A DNA stretch of 64,000 bases from Chordicoccus furentiruminis (lineage in GTDB: Bacteria > Bacillota > Clostridia > Lachnospirales > Lachnospiraceae): contig NZ_CP048829.1 in NCBI RefSeq assembly GCF_019355395.1, positions 2,073,501-2,137,500 on the forward strand. Reading direction: 5' to 3'. The position numbers and the translations under genes were made by a program. Positions 16,172-24,903 of this stretch are shown here, in pieces. Under the pieces are notes generated by a model. It was not told the DNA's origin. It made no database searches and was given only the letters and a program-made list of their open reading frames with translations. Each line of letters opens with the position of its first letter. Position 1 is the stretch's first letter.

Positions 16172-18631
16172 TTGAGCACGACGAAGAAGCTGAAGGGATT
16201 CGACAAGGAGCGGTTTATCGAGGACGTGAAGACCAACGTCAGGAAGCTTTACCGTACGGATCTGCAGTACGCGAGTCAGGAGCAGATCTTTCAGGCAGTG
16301 GCGGACGTCATCGAGGATACGATCATCAACCAGTGGATGGATTCCTGCAAGCGGTTCGGGGAGCAGAAGAACAAGATCGTCTACTACCTTTCGATGGAAT
16401 TCCTGATCGGCCGGGCGCTGGGCAACAATCTGCTCAACCTCGGGGAATACGAGGATGTGAAGGAAGCGCTGGACGAGCTGGGCCTCGATATCAACGCGAT
16501 CGAGGATCAGGAGCCGGACCCGGCGCTGGGCAACGGTGGACTCGGCCGGCTGGCCGCCTGCTTCATGGATTCGCTGGCCACCGGCGGCTACCACGCCTAC
16601 GGCTGCGGCATCCGCTACCACTACGGGATGTTCAGACAGAAGATCGAGAACGGCTATCAGAAGGAAGTGCCGGACAACTGGCTGAAGAACGGCTACCCGT
16701 TCGAGCTGAAGCGCCCGGAGCATGCGAAGGAGGTCCGCTTCGGCGGCAACACCCGCATCGAGTATGATCCCGCGACCGGCCGCAACCGTTTCATCTACGA
16801 GAATTATTCCTCGGTCCGTGCCGTCCCGTACGATATTCCGGTCGTCGGCTACAAGAACGGCGTCGTCGACGCGCTTCGGATCTGGGACGCGGAAGCGATC
16901 AACCGCTTTGAGCTGGCTTCCTTTGACCGGGGCGAGTACGAGAAGGCGGTGGAGCAGGACAATCTCGCCCGCACCATCACAGAGGTGCTCTACCCGAACG
17001 ACAACCATATGGCCGGCAAGGAGCTCCGGCTGAAGCAGCAGTACTTCTTCATCTCCGCTTCCGTGCAGGAGGCGCTTGAGAAGCATCTCGGCATGTACGG
17101 CACGCTGGACAACCTTCCGGACAAAGTGGCTTTCCAGCTCAATGACACGCATCCGACCGTGGCGATTCCGGAACTGATGCGCCTGCTGATGGATGAGTAC
17201 GGCTACGGCTGGGATCAGGCGTGGAATCTTACGACGCGGACCTGCGCCTATACGAACCACACGATTATGGCGGAAGCGCTGGAGAAATGGCCCATCGATC
17301 TTTTCTCGCGCCTGCTTCCCCGGATTTATCAGATCACGGAAGAGATCAACCGCCGCTTCCTCTGCGAGATTCAGGAGCGGTATCCGAACAACCCCGACAA
17401 GATCCGCAATATGGCGATCATCTATGACGGTCAGGTGCGGATGGCCTATCTGGCGATTGTCGGAAGCCACAGCGTAAACGGTGTAGCCGCGCTTCACACG
17501 GAGATCCTGAAGAAGGACGTGCTGAAGGATTTCTACGAGATGATGCCGGAGAAGTTCAACAACAAGACGAACGGCATCACCCAGCGGCGCTTCCTGCTCC
17601 ACGGCAATCCGGAGCTGGCGAAATGGATCACCGACAAGATCGGCGACGGCTGGATCACCGATCTCTCCCAGCTGTCCCGGCTGAAGCTCTATGTGGACGA
17701 TCCGAAGGCGCAGCAGGAGTTCATGAACATCAAGTACAGGAACAAGCAGCGCCTCGCGGCGTATGTGCTTGAGCACAACGGCGTGGAGATCGACCCCAAT
17801 TCCATCTTCGATGTGCAGGTCAAGCGGCTGCATGAGTACAAGCGCCAGCTGCTCAACATCATGCATGTGATGTACCTCCGGAATCAGCTGAAGGAACACC
17901 CGGAGATGGACTTCTATCCGAGAACCTTCATTTTCGGCGCCAAGGCGTCGGCCGGCTACGAGATCGCGAAGCTGATCATCAAGCTGATCAACTCGGTGGC
18001 GGCCAGCGTCAACAACGACCCGGATCTGAAGGGCAAGCTGAAGGTGGTCTTCATCGAGGACTACAAGGTCAGCAACGGAGAGATCATTTTCGCCGCGGCG
18101 GATGTATCCGAGCAGATCTCGACCGCCTCGAAGGAAGCGTCCGGCACCGGCAACATGAAGTTCATGCTGAACGGCGCGCCGACGCTGGGCACCATGGACG
18201 GCGCCAACGTCGAGATTGTGCAGGAAGTGGGCGGGGAGAACGCGTTCATCTTCGGCCTTTCCTCGGATCAGGTGATCAACTACGAGCACAACGGCGGGTA
18301 TGATCCGAACTATATCTTCAACACCGACGGAGAGATCCGGAAGGTGATGGTCCAGATGATCAACGGAACCTTCGACCCGGATACGGAGCTGTTCCGGCCG
18401 ATCTACAATTCGCTTCTGACGAACCGCTACGGCGCTCCGGACAAGTATTTCATTCTGGCCGACTTCCGGGCCTATGCAGAGGCGCAGCGGAAAGTGGAGG
18501 AGGCGTACCGCGACCGTACGCGCTGGGCGAAGATGGCGATGATGAATACCTTCTCGGCCGGCAAGTTCTCCTCGGACCGCACGATCCGGGAGTATGTCGA
18601 CGATATCTGGCATCTGGATCCGGTGCGCTGA
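16172..18631 (+). CDS. glgP: Glycogen/alpha-glucan phosphorylase
   Basis: Releases glucose-1-phosphate from alpha-1,4-glucan by phosphorolysis. About 819 residues, the usual size. Family landmarks: YLSMEFLIGRALGNN, EPDPALGNGGLGRLAACF, ALQLNDTHP-like segment FQLNDTHPTVAIPELMRLL, VKRLHEYKRQLLN, and the pyridoxal-phosphate lysine region EASGTGNMKFMLNG followed by GTMDGANVEI. The frame is open from 16088, overlapping the ileS end, but the TTG at 16172 has AAAGGAGG eight bases upstream and begins at the conserved N-terminus, so it is the likely start. It stands alone, between terminators, without other glycogen genes nearby. Confidence 0.96.
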   Translation: MSTTKKLKGFDKERFIEDVKTNVRKLYRTDLQYASQEQIFQAVADVIEDTIINQWMDSCKRFGEQKNKIVYYLSMEFLIGRALGNNLLNLGEYEDVKEALDELGLDINAIEDQEPDPALGNGGLGRLAACFMDSLATGGYHAYGCGIRYHYGMFRQKIENGYQKEVPDNWLKNGYPFELKRPEHAKEVRFGGNTRIEYDPATGRNRFIYENYSSVRAVPYDIPVVGYKNGVVDALRIWDAEAINRFELASFDRGEYEKAVEQDNLARTITEVLYPNDNHMAGKELRLKQQYFFISASVQEALEKHLGMYGTLDNLPDKVAFQLNDTHPTVAIPELMRLLMDEYGYGWDQAWNLTTRTCAYTNHTIMAEALEKWPIDLFSRLLPRIYQITEEINRRFLCEIQERYPNNPDKIRNMAIIYDGQVRMAYLAIVGSHSVNGVAALHTEILKKDVLKDFYEMMPEKFNNKTNGITQRRFLLHGNPELAKWITDKIGDGWITDLSQLSRLKLYVDDPKAQQEFMNIKYRNKQRLAAYVLEHNGVEIDPNSIFDVQVKRLHEYKRQLLNIMHVMYLRNQLKEHPEMDFYPRTFIFGAKASAGYEIAKLIIKLINSVAASVNNDPDLKGKLKVVFIEDYKVSNGEIIFAAADVSEQISTASKEASGTGNMKFMLNGAPTLGTMDGANVEIVQEVGGENAFIFGLSSDQVINYEHNGGYDPNYIFNTDGEIRKVMVQMINGTFDPDTELFRPIYNSLLTNRYGAPDKYFILADFRAYAEAQRKVEEAYRDRTRWAKMAMMNTFSAGKFSSDRTIREYVDDIWHLDPVR

Positions 18632-18685
18632 CCGGGACAGGCATCCGAATGCTCTTCGGGGCCGGGATGCCTCCTGACGGAAGGC

Positions 18686-18731
18686 GGGGCCTCCGGGCGG
18701 GAACGAATGATTCCGCCGGGAGGCCCTGTTT
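18686..18731 (+). terminator. Terminator of glgP
   Basis: GGGGCCTCCGGGCGG pairs with CCGCCGGGAGGCCC (18712-18725) around a short AT-rich loop, then CTGTTT. An additional small hairpin (GGCATCC / GGATGCC) precedes it. Confidence 0.7.
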
Positions 18732-18885
18732 CGGTGCAGGCACCGGCTCCGGTCACGACCGTCCTGAGTCCATTCGCTCGCGTAGTCCGTCCGGCCCTTC
18801 CTGCCGGACAAGTCCTCAGGCAACTGACGCCGGATGCCCGGCGCGTAAAAGCGAGACGCCGCGGCCGTTTGGACCGCTCACAGAG
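18732..18885 (+). other. Structured stretch between two terminators
   Basis: No credible gene. It contains CCTGAG...CTCAGG enclosing a 7-bp hairpin GTCCGGC/GCCGGAC, then a CGCCGG/CCGGCG hairpin, and ends in the terminator at 18886. No clear promoter of its own was seen, so a small RNA is only a possibility. Confidence 0.3.
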
Positions 18886-18935
18886 AATCCCCGATATCGC
18901 GGAGCGAAAGCATACGCGGTTATCGGGGATTTTTG
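18886..18935 (+). terminator. Intrinsic terminator, AATCCCCGAT stem
   Basis: AATCCCCGAT (18886-18895) pairs perfectly with ATCGGGGATT (18922-18931), followed by a T5 run. Works in the + direction. No gene ends directly before it other than glgP 250 bases upstream. Confidence 0.8.
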
Positions 18936-18955
18936 CTGTGCAGCGCGAATAGGGC

Positions 18956-18984
18956 GTGACACAGCAGGGGCATGGTTGTATAAT
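18956..18984 (+). promoter_or_regulatory. Promoter GTGACA-17-TATAAT
   Basis: GTGACA (18956-18961) and TATAAT (18979-18984) with a 17-base spacer, 61 bases upstream of the GTG start at 19045. Confidence 0.75.
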
Positions 18985-19044
18985 TTCCATGATTATGGAA
19001 AATTCTACCGTTTCCGATGGTAAGGTGGAAAAGGGGTAAACGAA

Positions 19045-22000
19045 GTGGATAAAGCAGAATATATCAGCAAGCTGGAGCAGATCAATTCGCTGGCGGAGGC
19101 CGGCGATTTCCGCGGCGCATCCGACGTGGCTGATGAGATTGACTGGAGGCATGTGAAGAGCGTCCGGACACTGTCGATGATCGGCGAGATCTACGAGGCG
19201 AATCACAGGTACGAGGAGAGCCTCCGCGTCATGAAGTACGCTTACCGGCGCTCCGCCTCCAGCAAGACGGTGCTCTACCGGATCTGCGAGCTGGATATCC
19301 GGACGGGAGACTTCGACGAGGCGAAAAAGTTCCTCAATGAGTTCGAGCAGAACTCGCCCAACGACACGTCCCGCTATATTCTGAAATACAAGCTGCTTCG
19401 CGCGGAAAAGGCCCCGCTCGACGACCAGATTCAGGTCCTTCGGGAATACAAGAACCACGAATACACCGAGCGCTGGGCTTATGAGCTCGCGAAGCTTTAT
19501 CTGAGGAACGGCCAGAAGGAGAAATGCATCGAGGAATGCGATGACATGATTCTCTGGTTTTCCGAGGGAAAGTACGTCACAAAGGCGATGGAGCTGAAAA
19601 TGCAGCTCGATTCCCTGACCCCGTCCCAGCAGATCAAGTACGACGCGGCGGTCCGGCGTCAGGCTGAGGAGAAGGCCGCGCTCGTGACGGAGGAGCAGCA
19701 GCCCGCGGAGGAACCGGTCGTGCTGAACGGCATGGAGACCGTGGAGAAGGCGGTGGATGCCGCCGAGGATGAGGAAGAGGAGAAGCCGAAGGTCTCGGCG
19801 GAGGAAGCCATCACGAAGATGGATGAGGCGGCCGGTTCCGCCATCGGAGACCGGAACGTGATGGAGCTGAAGGCGGCTCACAGCGGTGAGGAGACGAAGA
19901 AGAAGGAAAAGAGCGGAAGCGAGAAGCTGCAGCACCGTCTGCTAGGCAGCATCCGGGCCGTATTTTCCGGCATCAGACCGGTGGACGACGCGGAGGACGA
20001 GGACGCGGACATGAAGATCGCGGCGGAGCCGGGAACGACGCACGCCCCGCTTCCGATCGATACGGCCGCGCAGCCGGAGCCGGCGGAGCCGTCTGAGGCT
20101 GACGCGAAGGAGGCGGAGCCTGCCGTGGACGCGGAGGCGCTGGCTGCCGCGGTGAAGTCTGACGGAGGAGAGGTCAGAAAGCTGGAGCAGGAGGCCGAAG
20201 AGAACGCGTCTTCGGTCGCGAAGAGACTGACGCGCGTGTTCGGAAAAAAGGAGACGCCGAAGTCACGGGAAGAGGCGCAGGACGACGCGATCGACCGCGC
20301 GCTGGACGAAGAAAAGCCGGATACCCTCGATCTCGAGAAGCTGTTCGCGGAGACGGCGGGCGAATTCGCCAGTGAGGTCGCTTCCGGACATTACGAGCTG
20401 ACGGATACCGTGGTGCATACTCCGGACGACGGACCGGAAACGGCTGCCGGCACGCCGGAAGCCGAAGAGGACAAAACGGAGGAGACGGCGCCTGCGGAGC
20501 CGGCGTCCACGGCGAAGAGCTTTACGGAGCAGGTACGCGAGGCCGCGAGGGCGGCTGGTATCAAGGACCCGGATGAGGAGTCGCGCGAACGGCAGGCGGC
20601 GGCTGAGGCCGAGAAGGAAGCGGAAGCCGTAAAGCAGGTCGCCGAGGCAGCCGCTGAACCGGCGGTGACGGACGCGGCGGAAGCGGCCGCGGCGTCCGCC
20701 GCACGGCACGCGTCCGAGGAGGACGAGGAGGATCTGCTCGAACGGCTCGATCAGGAAGAGATGCCGGAGGAACCGGTCGTGGCAGCCGGTCCGGCGGCTG
20801 TGATCGGTGACACCCGGACGGAAAGCGCTGCGGCGGAAGCGGCTGAGCACAGCGAAGGCACGGAAGAGAGTCCGGAAACGGAAGCGGCTGAGCATGAGGA
20901 CGACCGGGGAGAAAGACCGGAAACGGCTGAGCACGGTGAAGACTCGGAAGAGCGTCCGAAAGCGGAACCGGCTGAGCGCGATGATGACCGGAAAGAAGCA
21001 GACTCCGGGTCAGATGCGCCCGGGACAGGCGCGGAGCCGGAATCCGGAGAAACGGCCGCGGAAGCGGAGACAGCGCCGGGTGAGACGGAGAAGGACGGGC
21101 AGTCGGAGAAGGACGAAACCGGCACAGTACTCAGCCGTGAGACGGATGAGTCGCTGGGGCTGACAAGAGAATTCCATTTCCAGGAGGAGATCGAAAAGAT
21201 TCTCGCCGAGAGGCGCGAGCGCCGCAGGCAGGAAGCCGGCGAAGCGGAGGAGAAGCCGATCCGGAGCCCGGAGGAGGCCGCAGGCGAGACCGTCGCGAAC
21301 GCGCTGGCCGGCATCGGCCGGACGGCAGACGGGAAGGCGGAAAGCGTCCGTACGTCCGGAGACGGAGACGATACGGAGAAGGACGGGGAGACTGCGGAAG
21401 CGGCCGGGTCCGGTGAGAAAGAGAACGGCGAAGCCGGACCGGAACCGGCGCAGCCGGAGGAAAACGGGACGATCGGGGAAGACGGAGCGGAAACACCGGT
21501 GAGAGAGCCGCAGGAAAGCGGCCGGACCGCTGCGGCAAGTCTCTCTGAGGAACTGGATTCGATTTTCGACGGAGAAGATTCCGTACCCTCTACGGCGGCG
21601 GTGTTCGCGGAGCAGGACGAGGAAGGCGGAGCCGAGGCGGACGAGGAGCTTCTGAAGGAATACGGGGAGACGGCGTCTGCGGAGGATGCCGTGCCGCCTG
21701 AGGAGACGAGCCGGGAGCAGCTGATGAACCTCGCGCCGGTAAAGGATCCGGCGGCGGCCCGTTACGAGATTTCCGACGATCCGGACGAGCTTGAGAAGGT
21801 GCCGGTCGAGGGACGGAAATTCACCGCGGCGGAGGCGAAGGCGTTTTCCTATTTCGCGAAGATTCCGGGTATCGACTACCAGGCGACATCCGCGCTCGCG
21901 GATGTGCACAATCACAGCGGAGACAAGACCTCCCGCAGCGGCAACATCGCGATCATGGGACGGCCGGGCTCCGGGAAGACGCGTCTCGCGGACGCGCTGA

Positions 22001-22557
22001 TCCTCTCGATCTGCCTTGATCTTCATATCGAGGCGGCCAAGGTCGGAAAGATCGTGTCGGATGCATTTAACAAAAAGGATCCGGCGGCGGTTGTGAAGAA
22101 GCTTGCGGGCGGATTCCTTCTGATCGAGGCGGCCGGCGCGCTGAGCGACGAGGCGGTCGAGCGGCTTGGCAAGGCGATGGAGTTCCGGACCGACGATCTG
22201 GTGGTGATCCTCGAGGACGAGAAGCAGGATCTCCGGCGGCTGTTCAGCAATCATCCTGATTTCGCCGCGAAATTCACCAGCCGCATCACGGTTCCCGTCT
22301 TCACCAACGACGAACTGGTCGGCTTCGGCAAGGTGTACGCGAAGGAGAACGGATACAAGCTGGACGAGATGGCGACGCTTGCGCTGTACACGATGATCGG
22401 CGATAACCAGAAGGACGCCGAGCCGGTCACGGTGGGCCGGGTGCGCGACATGCTGGATCGGGCGATCGACCGGTCCGGAAGAAAATTCCGCTTCGGAAAG
22501 GGAGCGGATAAGGAGGACGGCCTGATCGTTCTCCATGAGAAGGATTTCAATTTCTGA
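19045..22557 (+). CDS. Large TPR / acidic disordered / AAA-like ATPase protein
   Basis: A 1170-residue protein of unknown function. Residues 1-190 are helical repeats of TPR type (EAGDFRGASDVADEI, YEESLRVMKYAYRR, CIEECDDMILWF). Residues about 190-920 are extremely rich in Glu, Ala, Asp, Pro and Gly with no cysteines and little hydrophobic content, so probably disordered. The last 220 residues form an AAA-type nucleotide-binding domain: Walker A GRPGSGKTRLAD, a Walker-B-like FLLIEAAGALS and a sensor-like stretch, with similarity in layout to CbbX/SpoVK-type ATPases. The Walker B acidic pair is replaced by E-A, so hydrolysis may be weak. GTG start with GGGG upstream. It has its own promoter and stands alone. 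Cytoplasmic, no signal peptide. Confidence 0.75.
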   Translation: MDKAEYISKLEQINSLAEAGDFRGASDVADEIDWRHVKSVRTLSMIGEIYEANHRYEESLRVMKYAYRRSASSKTVLYRICELDIRTGDFDEAKKFLNEFEQNSPNDTSRYILKYKLLRAEKAPLDDQIQVLREYKNHEYTERWAYELAKLYLRNGQKEKCIEECDDMILWFSEGKYVTKAMELKMQLDSLTPSQQIKYDAAVRRQAEEKAALVTEEQQPAEEPVVLNGMETVEKAVDAAEDEEEEKPKVSAEEAITKMDEAAGSAIGDRNVMELKAAHSGEETKKKEKSGSEKLQHRLLGSIRAVFSGIRPVDDAEDEDADMKIAAEPGTTHAPLPIDTAAQPEPAEPSEADAKEAEPAVDAEALAAAVKSDGGEVRKLEQEAEENASSVAKRLTRVFGKKETPKSREEAQDDAIDRALDEEKPDTLDLEKLFAETAGEFASEVASGHYELTDTVVHTPDDGPETAAGTPEAEEDKTEETAPAEPASTAKSFTEQVREAARAAGIKDPDEESRERQAAAEAEKEAEAVKQVAEAAAEPAVTDAAEAAAASAARHASEEDEEDLLERLDQEEMPEEPVVAAGPAAVIGDTRTESAAAEAAEHSEGTEESPETEAAEHEDDRGERPETAEHGEDSEERPKAEPAERDDDRKEADSGSDAPGTGAEPESGETAAEAETAPGETEKDGQSEKDETGTVLSRETDESLGLTREFHFQEEIEKILAERRERRRQEAGEAEEKPIRSPEEAAGETVANALAGIGRTADGKAESVRTSGDGDDTEKDGETAEAAGSGEKENGEAGPEPAQPEENGTIGEDGAETPVREPQESGRTAAASLSEELDSIFDGEDSVPSTAAVFAEQDEEGGAEADEELLKEYGETASAEDAVPPEETSREQLMNLAPVKDPAAARYEISDDPDELEKVPVEGRKFTAAEAKAFSYFAKIPGIDYQATSALADVHNHSGDKTSRSGNIAIMGRPGSGKTRLADALILSICLDLHIEAAKVGKIVSDAFNKKDPAAVVKKLAGGFLLIEAAGALSDEAVERLGKAMEFRTDDLVVILEDEKQDLRRLFSNHPDFAAKFTSRITVPVFTNDELVGFGKVYAKENGYKLDEMATLALYTMIGDNQKDAEPVTVGRVRDMLDRAIDRSGRKFRFGKGADKEDGLIVLHEKDFNF

Positions 22558-22577
22558 CGGAGCGATGCTCCGGACGG

Positions 22578-22619
22578 ATGGCCCGCTTCTGAAATCTCAG
22601 ATTTCACGAGCGGGCCATC
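22578..22619 (+). terminator. Long hairpin after the TPR/AAA gene
   Basis: GATGGCCCGCT / AGCGGGCCATC outer stem with an inner GAAATC/GATTTC stem, starting 21 bases after the stop. No T-run, so terminator strength is uncertain. Confidence 0.5.
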
Positions 22620-22667
22620 CTCATACAATCGTATCTCCGGCGGACCGGAGAAGGAAGGACAGACGGC

Positions 22668-23567
22668 ATGAAGAAACAGCCTTATCTGGGCAGCCCCGTA
22701 CACACCGCCGCCGTGCTGCGCAGCCATGGCATCACGGCACGGAAAAAGTACGGCCAGAACTTTCTGGTTGATGCGGATGTGCTGGAGGAGACGGTTCGGG
22801 CGGCCGGCCTTACGGAGTCGGACGGTGTTCTCGAGATCGGGCCCGGGATCGGCACACTGACCCAGTATCTCGCGTTTTCGGCCGGGAAAGTGGTGGCGGT
22901 GGAGATCGACCGGACGCTGCTCCCTGTTCTTGAGGATACGCTGATGGGCTGGAACAACGTCGAGGTCGTGAACGGCGATATTTTAAAGATGGATCTGGAG
23001 GCGCTTGTCCGTGACCGGTATGAAGGGCGCCCGGTCAAGGTGGTGGCGAACCTTCCCTACTACATCACGACTCCGATCATCATGAAGCTGTTCGAGAGCG
23101 GTGCGCCCATCGAGAGCGTCACGTGCATGGTCCAGAAAGAGGTGGCCGACCGGATGCAGGCGCAGCCGGGGTCGAAGGAATACGGCGCGCTCTCGCTGTC
23201 GGTTCAGTATTTCGCACGCCCGGAGGTGGTCCGGATCGTGCATCCCTCATCCTTTATGCCGCAGCCGGGCGTGGACAGCGCGGTCGTGCATCTGAAGCGC
23301 TATCCGAAGCCGCCGGCCAGCGTGACGAATGAGACGCTTCTCTTCGAAGTGATCCGCGCCTCCTTTAACCAGAGGAGAAAGAAGCTGACCAACGGCATCG
23401 CGGGCTTCGGGCCTTTCCTTAAGAAAACGGACGGAAAAGGATACGTTTTCACGAAGGAGGACGCAGCCAGAGCGCTCATGGCGGCAGGACTCTCTCCGGA
23501 CGTCCGGGGCGAGAAGCTGTCGCTTGAGGAGTTCGCGAGACTGACCGATTCGCTGCTGTCGCGCTGA
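22668..23567 (+). CDS. rsmA: 16S rRNA dimethyladenosine transferase KsgA/RsmA
   Basis: Dimethylates two adjacent adenines near the 3' end of 16S rRNA during small-subunit assembly. It has 299 residues. The AdoMet site is VLEIGPGIGTLTQYL with the acidic VAVEID that follows; the catalytic N-L-P-Y motif is VVANLPYYITTPIIMKL. The N-terminus has the family's KKYGQNFLVD. The C-terminal helical domain includes ASFNQRRKKLTNGI. GGAAGGA precedes the ATG. It is followed by prfB, which has its own promoter. Confidence 0.96.
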   Translation: MKKQPYLGSPVHTAAVLRSHGITARKKYGQNFLVDADVLEETVRAAGLTESDGVLEIGPGIGTLTQYLAFSAGKVVAVEIDRTLLPVLEDTLMGWNNVEVVNGDILKMDLEALVRDRYEGRPVKVVANLPYYITTPIIMKLFESGAPIESVTCMVQKEVADRMQAQPGSKEYGALSLSVQYFARPEVVRIVHPSSFMPQPGVDSAVVHLKRYPKPPASVTNETLLFEVIRASFNQRRKKLTNGIAGFGPFLKKTDGKGYVFTKEDAARALMAAGLSPDVRGEKLSLEEFARLTDSLLSR

Positions 23568-23590
23568 TGCCGCCCGGATCCGATTCAGCC

Positions 23591-23619
23591 TTGCGCAGCG
23601 ATTCAGTTTCCTGTATAGT
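23591..23619 (+). promoter_or_regulatory. prfB promoter TTGCGC-17-TATAGT
   Basis: TTGCGC (23591-23596) and TATAGT (23614-23619), 17-base spacer, giving a leader of about 115 bases that contains a small GAGGCGG/CCGCCTC hairpin at 23702-23719 just before the ribosome site. Confidence 0.6.
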
Positions 23620-23740
23620 TAAGAGCTGAGCAGCCTCGGCACGTCCGTCCCGGCCTGAGTTACGCGGAGGAGACGGAACGGCCGCAAATTGTTTTGTTTG
23701 AGAGGCGGAAAGCCGCCTCGGAAGAAAGAGGGTGAGACTA

Positions 23741-24881
23741 TTGGTAGAGTTAGATCCGATCAGACTCGAGCTGAATACCTACGACAAGCCATTAGTTGAA
23801 ATGAGGGATTCACTTTGACCTCGCTGTCAAAGAGAAACGCATTCAGGAATTAAACAGAGAGATGGAAGATCCGCACATCTGGGACAATCCGGAAGAGGCG
23901 CAGAGAAAGATGAAGCAGCTCGCCTCCCTGAAGGAAGATGTGAACGGATACAACAATCTGGTCGAGAACCGAAATGACATCCGGGATATGATCGCGATGG
24001 CCGACGAGGAGCCGGACCCGTCGCTGGTGCCGGAGGTTCAGGAGATGTTCGACGACTTCAAACAGAAATTCGACGCGCTGCGCATGAAGACGCTGCTGTC
24101 CGGCGAATATGACGGATGCAACGCCATCGTCACGCTTCATGCCGGAACCGGCGGCACCGAGGCCATGGACTGGACCGGCATGCTGTACCGGATGTACACG
24201 CGCTGGGCGGAAGCGCACGGCTTCCAGGTGGAAGTTCTCGACCAGCTCGAGGGCGATGAGGCCGGGCTGAAGTCCGTCACCTTCCAGGTGAACGGAGAAA
24301 ACGCCTACGGCCTGCTCAAATCCGAGCACGGCGTGCACCGGCTGGTGCGCATCTCGCCGTTCAACGCCAACGGAAAGCGGCAGACGTCCTTCGCAGCCTG
24401 CGAGGTGATGCCGGATATCGAGGAGGATCTCGACATCGAGATCGATCCGAAGGATATCCGGATCGATACCTACCGTTCCTCCGGAGCGGGCGGCCAGCAT
24501 ATCAACAAGACGTCCTCCGCGATCCGGATCACGCATTTCCCGACCGGAATCGTCGTGACGTGCCAGAACGAGCGGTCCCAGTTCCAGAACAAGGACAAGG
24601 CGTTCCAGGAGCTGAAGATCAAGCTGTTCATGCTGAAGAAACAGCAGAACGCCGAAAAGCTCGACGACATCCGCGGCAAGGTGACGGAGATCGCGTGGGG
24701 AAACCAGATCCGTTCGTATTTCCTGCAGCCGTATCAGCTGATCAAGGATCTGCGGACAGGTGAGGAGCAGACCAACGCGCAGAAGGTGCTGGACGGGGAC
24801 ATCGATCCGTTCATCAACGCGTACCTGAGATGGACGGCCCTCGGCAATACCGATCAGACTGACAAACCGGAGAACAGATGA
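23741..24881 (+). CDS. prfB: Peptide chain release factor 2, programmed +1 frameshift
   Basis: Recognises UGA and UAA stop codons and triggers peptide release. The gene is in two frames. It starts at TTG 23741 behind AGAGGGTG and reads 25 codons to MRDSL; an in-frame TGA at 23816-23818 interrupts it, and skipping one base at CTT-TGA-C continues with DLAVKEK through to 24879. Total about 379 residues. The long frame alone (from ATG 23862) would lack the N-terminal domain start. The peptidyl hydrolase motif GGQ is in SSGAGGQHINK and the stop-codon-reading SPF tripeptide is in VRISPFNANG. This frameshift autoregulates RF2 levels: low RF2 favours shifting. It is followed after 22 bases by homoserine dehydrogenase. 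Confidence 0.95.
23813..23819 (+). promoter_or_regulatory. RF2 programmed frameshift site CTTTGAC
   Basis: CTT-TGA-C is the canonical RF2 shift site: slippery CTT, in-frame TGA stop and a following C that weakens termination. AGGG (23804-23807) lies upstream as the Shine-Dalgarno-like stimulator. The protein read through the shift (RDSL-DLAVK) matches the family junction. Confidence 0.93.
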
Positions 24882-24903
24882 TCCGGGAAAGGAGACGTTC
24901 GAC

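Noticed and set aside
16031-18823. 930-codon minus-strand frame
   Set aside because: Antisense shadow of ileS end and glycogen phosphorylase; no domain and no ribosome site.
23862-24881. RF2 as a simple 339-residue gene from ATG 23862
   Set aside because: The upstream 25 codons and the CTTTGAC shift site clearly belong to RF2.
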